Shown: positions 16,407-25,579 of the stretch, piece by piece | How positions within the stretch are numbered: the stretch's first letter is position 1 | Layout: every line of letters starts with the position of its first letter | Origin: Oscillospiraceae bacterium Zagget12 | GTDB taxonomy: Bacteria; Bacillota; Clostridia; UBA1381 | Direction of reading: 5' to 3' | Assembly (NCBI GenBank): GCA_001941225.1 | Contig: MSHM01000029.1 | Location: 1-59,121, forward strand | DNA length: 59,121 nucleotides | Position numbers and translations under genes: made by a program | Notes under the pieces: generated by a model | The model's input: the letters and a program-made list of their open reading frames with translations, nothing else | Database searches by the model: none | Told to the model about the DNA's origin: nothing

Positions 16407-17123
16407 TTAGCCGGCAATTAAATCCCTTATGACCTCGCCTGCGGCGATTAATCCCGCCGCCGCGGGAACAAACGCCACACTTCCGGGAACACTTATGCGC
16501 GCGCCGTTTTCCTCGTCCGCAAGCGTTTCCGCGGGACGTATAGGCTCTTCCTTTGAATATACGACCTTTAACTTCTTTATGCCGCGCCGTTTCAGTTCTC
16601 GGCGCATAGTCCTTGCTAACGGGCACACGGAGGTCTTATATATATCGCTGACCTCAAAACGCGACGGGTCAAGCTTATTTCCCGCGCCCATACTGCTTAT
16701 AATCGGCACGCCTGCCTTTTCGGCGCGGACTATAAGCTCTATTTTTGCCGTCACGGTGTCAACCGCGTCTATTATATACGAATATTCCGATAAATCATAT
16801 TCGTCCGCGTTATCCGGCATATAAAAGCAGTTGTGCGCGTTTATTACGACATCGGGATTTATCGACAGCGCCCTCTCCCTCATAACGTCCACCTTATATC
16901 TGCCTATGGTTTCCTCGGTGGCGATAATCTGACGGTTAAGATTTGTAATGCTTACAGTGTCGTTATCAAATATATCAACCGTGCCTACGCCGCTCCTCAC
17001 AAGCGCCTCAACCGCGTATCCGCCTACGCCGCCCACGCCGAACACGGCTACGCGCGCCGCATTCAGCTTTTCCATTCCGTTTTTTCCTATGAGCAGTCTT
17101 GTTCTTGAAAATCGGTCAAGCAT
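16407..17123 (-). CDS. tcdA: tRNA threonylcarbamoyladenosine dehydratase
   Basis: E1-like ATP-dependent enzyme (YgdL/CsdL) that cyclises t6A37 to ct6A in tRNAs reading ANN codons. 238 residues; Rossmann GVGGVGGYAVEALVRSG at about 29-45, then the DNDTVSITNLNRQ adenylation segment and the CPLARTMRRELKRRGI region typical of TcdA. It lies 29 bp downstream of the arabinofuranosidase gene in the same direction and may be transcribed from its promoter, though the functions are unrelated. Confidence 0.93.
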   Translation of the reverse strand: MLDRFSRTRLLIGKNGMEKLNAARVAVFGVGGVGGYAVEALVRSGVGTVDIFDNDTVSITNLNRQIIATEETIGRYKVDVMRERALSINPDVVINAHNCFYMPDNADEYDLSEYSYIIDAVDTVTAKIELIVRAEKAGVPIISSMGAGNKLDPSRFEVSDIYKTSVCPLARTMRRELKRRGIKKLKVVYSKEEPIRPAETLADEENGARISVPGSVAFVPAAAGLIAAGEVIRDLIAG

Positions 17124-17152
17124 TTTTTCTCACCCTTTATTACGAATATTGT

Positions 17153-20100
17153 TTACGGCTGTACCGTATCTGTTGTTGTCCTCACCTCAAACACGCCGCC
17201 GGCGGCGGTATTCGCGCCCTTGGTTTGGAACTTAACCGTAACCTGTTCCTTGTCCTCTAAAAGATTTGACGGAATTTCGTAATAGACATAAATCAAATTA
17301 CCCGCCGAATTATTGTTAAGCGTCTGCTCCGCGATAACCTCGTCATCGACAACTATTTCAAAATCGCGCGTATAGCTTACGCCGCTGTCCGTAAAATCGC
17401 CGTCACTGCCCCAATACATCGCCATAACGTAATTCGTTTCGGCGTCCGCGTCAACGTCCATAACGTAGCTGAAATATCCGCCGTCTCCGCGCGCGTCACG
17501 CCAACCGCGCGATACCGTATCAAAATATCCCGAGTTTGAATTATAGCTCTCCATTGCATGGTCGACCTCCGGCTGCTGCTCGTATGTGCGAACCGTGTCG
17601 ATAGTCACCGCGTCAAGCGCGGCGGTGAACTCGTCCGTTTCGATTTCCTCGTCCTCGCCGTAAAGGTACCAGTAAAGCGTGTAACGCTCATGGTGCAGGT
17701 CAAAATAGGGAATAAGCGTTATCGATGTTTCATCATCAACGGTCAGCGTAAATTCAAGCTTTGATAAATCAGCCGCCGTAATAAACGTGTTCGGGTCCTT
17801 GCTTTCTGTTACGAGATTGGGAACCTCAATAGTGTCCGCGCTGTCAAGCGATGTGTGGTCGCTTACAAGGTCGGTTGTCGGAAAGCTGTCCGTTCCAAAC
17901 TCGCCCGCAAGCACAACCGGACCGTACATAAACGCAACCTTATTTGCGCTGTCACGCGCCGTGTAGGTGTGAAGTCCCATAGGCAGAGTAACCTCTATTG
18001 TGTCGCCCTCGCTCCATGTCCTCTCTATCGTGTAATATCCCGTTTCGGACACGCTCACCGCGTCCTCGTCATTGATTTTTACAGTCGCCGCGCCGTCTAT
18101 CCATGACGGTATTCTTATTTTCACGGACGCGTCCGCGCTGCCGCTCTCTATTTTTATAACCGTTGTTTCCCCATACGGATAATTTGTGGTCTGTGAAATT
18201 TTAAGTCCCTTTTCCGACCAGTCAACGGTTGACGATATGAATTGGTTTACATAAAAATCGTTTCCGTCCTTGTAGTAAATGTTCCTTGTGTAGCGTCCGG
18301 GGTTTTCCATACCGCTGCCGACACAGCACCAGAATGAGTTTTCCAAAGTGGAATACACCTTGAAATGTCCCTGCTTTGTCGCCATAAAGTAGGTCTTGTT
18401 GCCGGTGTCGGGATCCTGCGATGCCAAAATGTGATTAAACAGCGCTTTTTCGTAGTAGTCCATATACTCCGCGTTGTGATCCCATTCGTACAAATATTCC
18501 GCAAGTTTCATCATATTATATGTGTTGCAGGTTTCACAGGTTTCGGTGCCAAGAACCTCCTCGGTAATAGAACCGAAATGCTCATAATTTGAGTTGCCGC
18601 CGATAACATAGGAGCGGTTGTTTACAACGGTGTCATAGAAAAATTCCGCCGCCGCGCGGTAATCGGTCAGACTTTCGTCCTCGTCATACATAGCCGCCGC
18701 GCCGATTACTTTCGGTATCTGCGTGTTCGCGTGCTTGCCCTGCAATTCGTCGATTCCGTCCGCAAGCGGCTCCAAAATCGACGGCTGCGAAAAGCGTATT
18801 CCCAAATCGTAATACTTTTTCTCACCGGTTATATCGTAAAGTTCCGCCATAACCTCGTTCATACCGCCGTATTCACATTCAAGCATTTGATTAAATTTGT
18901 CGTCGTCCATATCCTCGGTAACGCTTATAGCCCAGTCGGCGAATTTGCACACAACCTCAAGCGCGGTTTTGTTGCCGGTGAGATTATATGCGTCAATAAG
19001 TCCCTGATATATCTTATGCATTGAATACCACGGCACCCAGTAGCCGTTTAAATCAAACGCGCTTACGCTCAGCGTTCCCGTAAGCGCCGATTCAAATCCA
19101 GACTTGTTAAAGCCGCCGATAAATCCGCTGCCGTCTGTTTCCTGATATTCGGCAAGTTTTGCGACCGCGTAATCAAGCATTTCCTTAACTTCCGCGTCAC
19201 CCGTTGCCGCGTACATTGTCGATGCCGCGCTCATCCAGTGACCGAGGGAATGACCGGAAATGCCCTTGCCCGCGTAGCCGCGGTAATTGTACGCCTCCCA
19301 GCCGCCGTAATAATTTGACGTGCTTGTTGACGCGCCGGTTGAATACGCCACGGGCGCAAGCAGTCTGTCAACATCGAACGATTTTACAAATTCAAGTCCT
19401 GTGTCCTGCGAGGTCTTGAATATGCCGTCCGTGAGGGTGACCTCGCTGACCTCAAATGATGAGCCGTAAGGACTGCCGAAACTTCTCTGCGAGTTTTCGG
19501 CAAGCGGCTCCAAATTTTTGCCCCACAAATATGATTTCACTGTTATATCCTCCGAATCCGGCAAAGACGCTGAAACAGTGTAATTGCCGCTTATAAAATT
19601 ATCAGATTTATTTATTCCGACCGCCGATAAAATGTCGCCGTCGTAGACCGCGATATACGCGACAGTCTCCGTAATGTCGCTATTGTTGGTTACGGTGTAG
19701 TCGGCAAAAACAGAGCCGCTGTCCTTGTAAATCTGCGCCACGGCGGTAAGACCGTCCGTTATCGAGAGCGACGTTACGTTAATCACGGCTTTCGCGGTCA
19801 CGTCCGAGCCGTTAATCGTTCCCGTAACGGTAAAGCTGCCGTCGCTTTTGAGCAGCTCCGCGTCAAAATTCGCCCAGTTTATTTTAACGTTGCGCCTTGT
19901 TCCGTCCTCAAATTCCGCGGTGACGTAATCCGGTAGGGATATATCCGAAAACGCCGTAACGTCAAGCACGGTGTCGGCAACGGAGGTTATGCCGCTGTTC
20001 GCCTCGCCCGCAATCTCCGCGATTTCCTCGGCGGTGAGAGCGGTTGAATAAATCCGAAAATCGTCAATGCAGCCGCTGTAATACGGGTCGGCGGAATACT

Positions 20101-20650
20101 GCGATTTCGCTATGTAATTCTGAGTCGTATTTCCAAGCGATGACGGCGTTAGCGTCATATTTTCGTTTCGCCCGATTTCAACGCCGTCGGCATACATAAT
20201 TCCTACGCCGCCCGACATAGTCACGGCGATATGCGTCCAGGTATCGGCGGCAAAGGGTACGTCAGCCGTTATTTTCTGCTCCGATGAAGAGCCGCTTGAG
20301 GTTATCGCGAACACCGTTTGACTTCCGTTGGTAAGCGTCAGGAACATATAGTTTGAATCGCCTGTGCCGAAGTCGAACACCCTCGCCCAGGTAGCGACGC
20401 TGTCGGGCTTTACCCATGCGGAAATCGTAAAATCGGTAAGCTCCGACACAATACCCTCCGGCAAGGACGCGTAAGCGTCATTTGAAAAATACGCCGACTT
20501 GCCTATAATTCCGTCCGTATACGTAATTGTGCCGCTCTCCGTAACCTCCGACGTTGCCTCGTCAAAGGGATAGCGCACATCATATTCCGCCGCGCTTGCC
20601 GCCGTGCCGAAACACATAAGCGCGAACAGCGTAATCAGTATTTTTTTCAT
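17153..20650 (-). CDS. secreted multidomain beta-L-arabinofuranosidase (GH127/GH146-like)
   Basis: 1165 residues. Signal peptide 1-20, LamG/concanavalin-like domain about 25-215, bacterial Ig-like domain about 225-295, an Ig-like linker to about 390, then the DUF1680 catalytic (alpha/alpha)6 barrel from about 400. Expected active-site residues are visible: Glu706-x-Cys708 in ETCNTYNMMKL and Cys775-Cys776 in FWCCVGSGMEN, matching the Glu-Cys-Cys-Cys zinc site in which a Cys is the nucleophile; ECEYGGMNE is at 591-599. A C-terminal beta domain follows. Likely removes beta-L-arabinofuranose from plant arabinans or extensin-type glycans outside the cell. GGAGGT precedes the ATG. Divergent from an AraC regulator. 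Confidence 0.88.
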   Translation of the reverse strand: MKKILITLFALMCFGTAASAAEYDVRYPFDEATSEVTESGTITYTDGIIGKSAYFSNDAYASLPEGIVSELTDFTISAWVKPDSVATWARVFDFGTGDSNYMFLTLTNGSQTVFAITSSGSSSEQKITADVPFAADTWTHIAVTMSGGVGIMYADGVEIGRNENMTLTPSSLGNTTQNYIAKSQYSADPYYSGCIDDFRIYSTALTAEEIAEIAGEANSGITSVADTVLDVTAFSDISLPDYVTAEFEDGTRRNVKINWANFDAELLKSDGSFTVTGTINGSDVTAKAVINVTSLSITDGLTAVAQIYKDSGSVFADYTVTNNSDITETVAYIAVYDGDILSAVGINKSDNFISGNYTVSASLPDSEDITVKSYLWGKNLEPLAENSQRSFGSPYGSSFEVSEVTLTDGIFKTSQDTGLEFVKSFDVDRLLAPVAYSTGASTSTSNYYGGWEAYNYRGYAGKGISGHSLGHWMSAASTMYAATGDAEVKEMLDYAVAKLAEYQETDGSGFIGGFNKSGFESALTGTLSVSAFDLNGYWVPWYSMHKIYQGLIDAYNLTGNKTALEVVCKFADWAISVTEDMDDDKFNQMLECEYGGMNEVMAELYDITGEKKYYDLGIRFSQPSILEPLADGIDELQGKHANTQIPKVIGAAAMYDEDESLTDYRAAAEFFYDTVVNNRSYVIGGNSNYEHFGSITEEVLGTETCETCNTYNMMKLAEYLYEWDHNAEYMDYYEKALFNHILASQDPDTGNKTYFMATKQGHFKVYSTLENSFWCCVGSGMENPGRYTRNIYYKDGNDFYVNQFISSTVDWSEKGLKISQTTNYPYGETTVIKIESGSADASVKIRIPSWIDGAATVKINDEDAVSVSETGYYTIERTWSEGDTIEVTLPMGLHTYTARDSANKVAFMYGPVVLAGEFGTDSFPTTDLVSDHTSLDSADTIEVPNLVTESKDPNTFITAADLSKLEFTLTVDDETSITLIPYFDLHHERYTLYWYLYGEDEEIETDEFTAALDAVTIDTVRTYEQQPEVDHAMESYNSNSGYFDTVSRGWRDARGDGGYFSYVMDVDADAETNYVMAMYWGSDGDFTDSGVSYTRDFEIVVDDEVIAEQTLNNNSAGNLIYVYYEIPSNLLEDKEQVTVKFQTKGANTAAGGVFEVRTTTDTVQP

Positions 20651-20740
20651 AATGTACCTCCGTTCTTGGATTGTTTTGTAAATTTTTGTTTAGCGGTATA
20701 TGGAACCGGCAATTCATAGGGGCGACCATTGGTCGCCCGT

Positions 20741-20860
20741 TAAAACCCCTCCGTCACGGCTACGCCGTGCCACCTCCCCTGGTAGGGGAGGCTTTTGGGT
20801 GGCGCTTTGCAGGGCTCCCCTACTAGGGGAGCTGTCGGCGTAGCCGACTGAGGGGTTTTA
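20741..20860. repeat. 120-bp miniature inverted-repeat element
   Basis: TAAAACCCCTC (20741-20751) and GAGGGGTTTTA (20850-20860) are perfect 11-bp terminal inverted repeats. Inside are nested palindromes CACGGC-TAC-GCCGTG (20755-20769), CTCCCC/GGGGAG twice, and GTCGGC-GTA-GCCGAC near the right end. Just outside, GGGCGACC-ATT-GGTCGCCC (20720-20738) is another module. It has no ORF and sits between the divergent arabinofuranosidase and AraC genes; the rest of 20651-20899 shows nothing else. Confidence 0.75.
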
Positions 20861-20899
20861 ATATCCGCTCATTTACTATATATTTATCATACCTTTTCC

Positions 20900-20927
20900 T
20901 TGAAAAAATTTCAATAGATGATATAAT
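20900..20927 (+). promoter_or_regulatory. promoter of the AraC-family gene
   Basis: TTGAAA (20900-20905), 16-bp spacer, TATAAT (20922-20927). Confidence 0.7.
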
Positions 20928-20966
20928 ATATATAATGGATTATGTTCACTATTTAGGAGGTGCAGT

Positions 20967-21788
20967 ATGAAATATTTTAATATCAACACAGAACACGAGC
21001 TTACAAACATTCTCTGCGGCAGGCTTATCGCGGATAATTTTACGCATATGGAAAGACTGATAGATATTCATGTGCTTATAATCGTTGAGCAGGGAATTTT
21101 AAATATAGAAATAGACGGCAAAAGGTACAAGGTTTGCCAGGGCGAAATGATTATACTTCCGGCGAATGTCGTGCATAAGGGATTTTCCGACGCAGACACC
21201 GATGGGCATATCGAGTATTTTTGGGCGCATTTTATAACCGAGGGCGGCTGTGAGCTGTCGGATACAAGAAGTGATTTTTCCGTTCCACTGCATTTTGCGC
21301 TTACCGATTACGCGAGAGCGCGTATACTCTACAATCAGCTCCTTGATGTACATTCGCTTGCCGGAGCGCAGAAAAAGTACCGCGATTTTCTATTTACCGC
21401 GCTTTGCTGTGAGATAGCGGTGCAGGCTGAGCATGAGAGTGTGTCGGGAAACAAGACGGTAAACCGTGCCGCCGCGTGGATTGAGCTTAACATCGGCGAG
21501 CCGATTTCTCTTGAGCAGACCGCCGAGGCATTGGGTTATAACAAAAGATACCTGTCCCGCGTTTTTAAGGAAAATACCGGTATGACGGTGAATGAGTACA
21601 TATCGGAGAAAAAGTTCGCCCTTGCAAAGCAGCTTTTGACAGGTTCGGACGAAACCGTAACAGTAATAGCGCTGAAACTGGGCTTTGCGGACGCGGGATA
21701 TTTTATGCGCGCGTTCAAAAAACGCGAGGGTATGACCTGCGGCGAATACAGGAACGCGTATTCAAAAATGTATTTGAATAGAAGATAA
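20967..21788 (+). CDS. AraC/XylS-family transcriptional regulator
   Basis: 273 residues. N-terminal cupin-like sensing domain (about 10-150) and a C-terminal pair of helix-turn-helix motifs (about 170-265: ISLEQTAEALGYNKRYLSRVFKE and VTVIALKLGFADAGYFMRAFKK). AGGAGG lies before ATG 20967. Divergent orientation from the secreted arabinofuranosidase suggests it controls that gene in response to a sugar, which is inference from context. Confidence 0.93.
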   Translation: MKYFNINTEHELTNILCGRLIADNFTHMERLIDIHVLIIVEQGILNIEIDGKRYKVCQGEMIILPANVVHKGFSDADTDGHIEYFWAHFITEGGCELSDTRSDFSVPLHFALTDYARARILYNQLLDVHSLAGAQKKYRDFLFTALCCEIAVQAEHESVSGNKTVNRAAAWIELNIGEPISLEQTAEALGYNKRYLSRVFKENTGMTVNEYISEKKFALAKQLLTGSDETVTVIALKLGFADAGYFMRAFKKREGMTCGEYRNAYSKMYLNRR

Positions 21789-21830
21789 TAAGCCGAATTC
21801 GCCCCATAGGGGGTCGGCACACGAGCGACC

Positions 21831-21878
21831 CTAAGCCTTCCCCTGGGGGAAGGTGTCGGCGCAGCCGACGGATGAGGG
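21831..21878 (+). repeat. 48-bp dispersed module, copy 1
   Basis: Begins CTAAGCCTTCCCC and ends CGGATGAGGG, with internal TTCCCC/GGGGAA and GTCGGC-GCA-GCCGAC palindromes. Near-identical copies are at 49714-49761 and 53662-53709 (single-base changes). Confidence 0.85.
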
Positions 21879-21921
21879 TTGCCTAACAATCTTTTCCCCT
21901 TTTTCGTTTTGGCTTTCTTTT

Positions 21922-22113
21922 TTTATCTTCTCTTATGTTCTTTTTGCAGCAAAAAGAACCAAAAACTCAAAGGGGATTTCGATTTTTTTGCGACGGCTAC
22001 GAGCCTAAGGCTCTAAGCCTACAACACTTCGTGTTGTTGACCCCTTTGGAACCCCTTAAATCGACTAAGGGAACTCTTTGTTCCCTTAGAACCCTCCGCT
22101 GCTGCTAAACCGC
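21922..22113 (+). repeat. dispersed palindromic element, copy A (192 bp)
   Basis: An inverted copy lies at 39260-39396. Both contain an 11-bp-arm hairpin (here 21937-21947 with 21949-21959), then AACCAAAAACTCAAAGGGG, and end with GGGAACTCTTTGTTCCC and ACCCTCCGCTGC. Copy A carries about 55 extra bases (about 21986-22040) made of GAGCC-TAA-GGCTC and ACAACAC-TTC-GTGTTGT. The remaining 22114-22253 contains another CCGAC/GTGACTGAGGGG-type mosaic fragment. No gene lies in 21789-22323. Confidence 0.85.
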
Positions 22114-22253
22114 AAATTCACCTCGTAGAGGGTAGGTGCCTCGACGACCCGACACGGCGTAGCCGTGACTGAGGGGTTCCTACAGAAATTTAACGGTGAG
22201 TAATCTCTCAGTCATTTGCTTTGCAAAAAATGCGACAATTTTCAAAAAAACTG

Positions 22254-22282
22254 TTGACACTTCTTTTTTTAAGTAATATACT
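22254..22282 (+). promoter_or_regulatory. promoter of the aldo/keto reductase
   Basis: TTGACA (22254-22259), 17-bp spacer, TATACT (22277-22282). Confidence 0.85.
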
Positions 22283-22323
22283 TTATTTAAAGGCAGATTA
22301 ACATTGCAGAAAGGAAAGATTAT

Positions 22324-23310
22324 ATGTATATCGCAAACGAGAAAAGATACGAGAATATGAAATACAACCGCTGCGGAAACAGCGGACTTAAGCTGAGCGC
22401 GTTTTCTCTCGGCTTATGGCATAATTTCGGCAGCGGCGACAATTATGATAATATGGTAGCTATGCTGACAACAGCGTTTGACCTCGGTATTACTCATTTT
22501 GACCTTGCCAATAATTACGGTCCTTATCCGGGCAGCGCGGAGGAAAACCTCGGCAAGGTTATGAAAAACGAGCTTGCGCCATACCGCGACGAACTTATTA
22601 TTTCAACAAAGGCGGGTTACGGAATGTGGGACGGTCCCTACGGTGACCACGGCTCGAGAAAATATCTTATAGCCAGCCTTGACCAAAGCCTAAAGCGTAT
22701 GGGACTTGAATATGTCGATATATTCTATCATCACCGTCCCGACCCCGAAACGCCGATGGAGGAAACGGCAGCCGCGCTTGACCACATCGTGAGGAGCGGA
22801 AAGGCTCTGTATGTCGGCGTGTCAAACTACAGCGCGGAGCAGACAAAAAAGATGTCGGAAATTATGAAGTCACTCGGCACTCCGCTGCTCATTCATCAGC
22901 CGAGATACAATATGTTTGAAAGATGGATTGAGGACGGACTTCAGGACGTTCTCGCCGAGGAGGGAATAGGCTCGATTTCATTCTGTCCTCTTGCTCAGGG
23001 TATGCTCACAAACAAATACATACACGGTATTCCGTCCGACTCCAGAGCGGCGAAAAGCTCTCCCTTCCTTACGAAAGAGGGTATCACGGCGGAAAAAATC
23101 GAAAGAATTGTAAAGCTCAACGAAATCGCGGAAAACAGAGGTCAGTCGCTGGCTCAGATGGCTTGCGCGTGGAATCTGCGCGGAGGAAAGCTTACAAGCG
23201 TTCTGCTCGGCGCGTCAAAGCCGTCGCAGATTACGGAAAATGTCGGCGCACTTGCCAATCTTGATTTTACAAGTGATGAGCTTGACGCGATAGACAATAT
23301 TTTGAAATAA
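22324..23310 (+). CDS. aldo/keto reductase (YghZ/Gpr-like)
   Basis: 328-residue NADPH-dependent (beta/alpha)8 oxidoreductase. The catalytic tetrad is visible as Asp and Tyr in HFDLANNYG, Lys in STKAGYG and His in FYHHRPD; the C-terminal LLGASKPSQI segment binds NADPH. The closest match by eye is the E. coli YghZ class, which reduces L-glyceraldehyde 3-phosphate and methylglyoxal. AAAGGA precedes ATG 22324; ATG 22357 is a possible later start. Own promoter and terminator, so monocistronic. Confidence 0.92.
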   Translation: MYIANEKRYENMKYNRCGNSGLKLSAFSLGLWHNFGSGDNYDNMVAMLTTAFDLGITHFDLANNYGPYPGSAEENLGKVMKNELAPYRDELIISTKAGYGMWDGPYGDHGSRKYLIASLDQSLKRMGLEYVDIFYHHRPDPETPMEETAAALDHIVRSGKALYVGVSNYSAEQTKKMSEIMKSLGTPLLIHQPRYNMFERWIEDGLQDVLAEEGIGSISFCPLAQGMLTNKYIHGIPSDSRAAKSSPFLTKEGITAEKIERIVKLNEIAENRGQSLAQMACAWNLRGGKLTSVLLGASKPSQITENVGALANLDFTSDELDAIDNILK

Positions 23311-23321
23311 TCTTCACCAAA

Positions 23322-23353
23322 GGCGGTGCGGGTTCTCTCCCGCGCCGTCTTTT
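23322..23353 (+). terminator. terminator after the aldo/keto reductase
   Basis: GGCGGTGCGGG (23322-23332) pairs with CCCGCGCCGTC (23339-23349), two G-T pairs, then TTTTATTTT. Confidence 0.8.
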
Positions 23354-23440
23354 ATTTTAACCGCACACTTAACGCCGTGCCCTCTCAAGGGCGGGCGCAA
23401 AAATATGCCGCCGTCGGCGGCGGGAAAGGAAAGGATAAAA

Positions 23441-23725
23441 ATGGATATTTCTCTTGAACTTGCAAATCTCACACAAAGGGCAAAAAATGATGAAAAGCTG
23501 CGCGCGGAGCTGCTTGAAACACGAAACGCGCCGGACAAGGTTAAGGCGTTTTGCGACAAATGCGCCGAGCTGGGTTACAAGCATATAACCGTATATGAAC
23601 TTCTCACTGCGGGCGAGGCGTTCTGCGCGGCTATGCTCAGGAGCGTAAACGGCGGCGGAGTTGAGGCGCCGGACGATTGGGACGATTTCTATGAAATGTT
23701 TTTTGACGAAATCGGACGAATGTAA
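23441..23725 (+). CDS. small Nif11-like protein, function unknown
   Basis: 94 residues from ATG 23441, with GGAAAGGA just upstream. The first 60 residues (ending with GYKHITVYELLTAGE) have the layout of a Nif11-type leader domain: a helix, a short Lys/Asp-rich turn with NDEKLRAELLE, then a second helix after a G-Y/F segment. The C-terminus is acidic and aromatic (DDWDDFYEMFFDEIG). There is no modification enzyme or exporter of peptide natural products next to it, so it need not be a precursor peptide. It may be transcribed by readthrough of the hairpin at 23322-23353. Confidence 0.55.
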   Translation: MDISLELANLTQRAKNDEKLRAELLETRNAPDKVKAFCDKCAELGYKHITVYELLTAGEAFCAAMLRSVNGGGVEAPDDWDDFYEMFFDEIGRM

Positions 23726-23756
23726 AAAAGCGGGGAAAATTCATTCCCCGCTTTTT
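23725..23756. terminator. bidirectional terminator
   Basis: AAAAAGCGGGGAA (23725-23737) with its exact complement (23744-23756), 6-nt loop, between the Nif11-like gene and cysE, which converge. Confidence 0.9.
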
Positions 23757-23772
23757 CATTGTTGGAAGTCTT

Positions 23773-24705
23773 TTATATACACCAATCCCAAAATTCGTCC
23801 TGCACAAGCTCTCCGGAATTGCCTCGGCTGAATTGCAGCTCGGGATTTTTAACGCTTACCTTCATTCCCTCGTCAACGGAGCTTACAATAAACGCATTGC
23901 CGCCGATTGTCGCGCCGCTGCCTATGACGGTGTCGCCGCCGAGAATTGTTGTGCCGGAATAAATCGTAACATTATCGCCTATCGTCGGGTGACGCTTAAT
24001 GCCCTTAAGCTCCTGACCCTTTCTTGTGGAAAGCGCTCCGAGCGTGACGCCCTGATATATCTTTACGTTATCGCCGATTTCGGTCGTCTCGCCGATAACA
24101 ATTCCCGTGCCGTGGTCTATGAAAAAATACTTGCCTATGGTCGCTCCCGGGTGAATATCTATACCGGTGGAGCTGTGCGCGTATTCCGTCATAATTCTCG
24201 GAATCATAGGAACCTTTAAAAGCCATAGCTCGTGAGCGATTCTGTATACGGTTATCGCGAATACTCCGGGATAAGAAAATATAATTTCATCGGTGCTGTA
24301 TGCCGCGGGGTCGCCGTTATATGCCGCCTGAATATCGGTATACAGATAATCGCGTATTTTTTCAATTCTCTCCATAAACAGGTATACAATTTCCTCCGCC
24401 TTGGCGTTTATCGCGGATTTGTCACATTCGCTGCACATATCGCTGCTGCCCAATGCTCTTGCGATTTGCTTTTTCAGATTGTATTGTATAAATTCAAGCC
24501 TTTCGCCTACGAGGAATTTTATGTAATCGCTCCTCACTCGGTTCTTGTCAAAAAAACCCGGGAACAGCACTCTGCGGATTTCCTCAACCACCTCAATCAG
24601 AATATCCCTACTGAGCATATTCTCCGCGTCAATTCGTCCTGTCAGGTCGTATTTATCATAGCTTGCAAGTATGCCGTTTACCAATTTTTCGGTCCTGTTT
24701 TCCAT
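23773..24705 (-). CDS. cysE: serine O-acetyltransferase
   Basis: Acetylates L-serine with acetyl-CoA, first step of cysteine synthesis. 310 residues: an N-terminal helical domain and a C-terminal left-handed beta-helix of hexapeptide repeats (from about 185: [25 protein letters not shown]...), with the catalytic Asp-His pair in FIDHGTG. The length with a long N-terminal part matches the EpsC-like bacterial form. The ATG has AGGAGTGA upstream. No cysK is adjacent. Confidence 0.94.
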   Translation of the reverse strand: MENRTEKLVNGILASYDKYDLTGRIDAENMLSRDILIEVVEEIRRVLFPGFFDKNRVRSDYIKFLVGERLEFIQYNLKKQIARALGSSDMCSECDKSAINAKAEEIVYLFMERIEKIRDYLYTDIQAAYNGDPAAYSTDEIIFSYPGVFAITVYRIAHELWLLKVPMIPRIMTEYAHSSTGIDIHPGATIGKYFFIDHGTGIVIGETTEIGDNVKIYQGVTLGALSTRKGQELKGIKRHPTIGDNVTIYSGTTILGGDTVIGSGATIGGNAFIVSSVDEGMKVSVKNPELQFSRGNSGELVQDEFWDWCI

Positions 24706-24760
24706 CGCTTATTCACTCCTACTGTGCGGCTGATTTTTCAAATTACCCTTATTATTATAT

Positions 24761-24789
24761 ATTATAATAGACATTCGCCAAAAGGTCAA
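24761..24789 (-). promoter_or_regulatory. promoter of cysE
   Basis: On the minus strand, TTGACC (24784-24789), 17-bp spacer, TATAAT (24761-24766). Confidence 0.8.
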
Positions 24790-24802
24790 TATTTCATTGC
24801 TT

Positions 24803-25276
24803 TTATTTTTCGCTGCCGGCTTTGCAGCCTGCTTTTTCTATGTCAAGCAAGCGTTTTTTCATGTCAAGTCCTCCGGCGTATCCGGTTAGGTGTCCGTTTG
24901 CGCCTATGACTCGGTGGCAGGGAATAATTATCATTATTTTATTGCGGTTGTTTGCCGTTCCCACCGCGCGCTGCGCTTTCGGGTTTCCCACTGCCTTGGC
25001 TATATCTCCGTAGGAGCGCGTTTCGCCGTAAGGAATTTTTTGCAGCTCGCGCCACACTGCCTTTTGAAATTCCGTGCCGCTTACCGACAGCGGCAGGTCA
25101 AATTCGCGCCGCTCTCCTCTGAGGTATTCGTCTATTTCGCTTGCGGCTCTCTCAATAAGCGGAGTTTTTTCCTTGATTCCGTCAACGCGTGCGGGCGCCA
25201 CGTCGGTTATGCCGCGCTCGTCGCAGCCTATCGCTATTGTTCCTATTTGGGTTTTGAAGTACCATACCTTTTTCAT
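24803..25276 (-). CDS. ogt: methylated-DNA-protein cysteine methyltransferase
   Basis: Repairs O6-alkylguanine by transferring the alkyl group to its own Cys. 157 residues; the acceptor site IIPCHRVIGANG and the helix-turn-helix region RSYGDIAKAVGNPKAQRAVGTANNRN are present. I start at the ATG ending at 25276 because GGAGG (25287-25291) fits it; a longer frame to 25333 crosses the promoter. Transcribed divergently from tRNA-Arg and toward cysE. Confidence 0.93.
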   Translation of the reverse strand: MKKVWYFKTQIGTIAIGCDERGITDVAPARVDGIKEKTPLIERAASEIDEYLRGERREFDLPLSVSGTEFQKAVWRELQKIPYGETRSYGDIAKAVGNPKAQRAVGTANNRNKIMIIIPCHRVIGANGHLTGYAGGLDMKKRLLDIEKAGCKAGSEK

Positions 25277-25298
25277 TTTTTTGCCGCCTCCGATTTTC

Positions 25299-25327
25299 AG
25301 TATAGCATATTGCGGCGGGTGTTTCAA
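25299..25327 (-). promoter_or_regulatory. promoter of ogt
   Basis: On the minus strand, TTGAAA (25322-25327), 17-bp spacer, TATACT (25299-25304). Confidence 0.75.
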
Positions 25328-25380
25328 GCTCAATATGAGCGGTATTTTTTATTTATGCGTTAATTTTTATAAAAATTTAC

Positions 25381-25410
25381 TTGACAATATATGCTGATTT
25401 ATGGTATTAT
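25381..25410 (+). promoter_or_regulatory. promoter of tRNA-Arg
   Basis: TTGACA (25381-25386), 18-bp spacer, TATTAT (25405-25410), 27 bases before the tRNA. Confidence 0.75.
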
Positions 25411-25436
25411 ATTATGCGTAGCTTAAATAGCTGTAC

Positions 25437-25513
25437 GCGCTCGTAGCTCAGTTGGATAGAGTGTTCGGCTACGAACCGAAAGGTCGTGGGTTCGAATCCC
25501 TCCGGGCGTACCA
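25437..25513 (+). tRNA. tRNA-Arg, anticodon ACG
   Basis: 77 nt including an encoded CCA (25511-25513). Acceptor arm GCGCTCG (25437-25443) pairs with CGGGCGT (25503-25509), with two G-U pairs; the anticodon stem TTCGG/CCGAA encloses CTACGAA, giving anticodon ACG (read as ICG after deamination, decoding CGN). The T-arm GTGGG/CCCTC has one T-T mismatch. A clear promoter and terminator flank it as a single-gene unit. Confidence 0.96.
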
Positions 25514-25548
25514 AATCGGAGCAAGATTTAATTTGCTCCGATTTTTTT
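25514..25548 (+). terminator. terminator after tRNA-Arg
   Basis: AATCGGAGCAA (25514-25524) pairs with TTGCTCCGATT (25533-25543), followed by a T-run. Confidence 0.9.
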
Positions 25549-25579
25549 ATTTTAAATAAAATTTTGCATATTCTTGAAA

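Noticed and set aside
25437-25513. tRNA-Arg as a phage attachment site
   Set aside because: No integrase, no duplicated 3' tRNA end and no phage genes are found near it.
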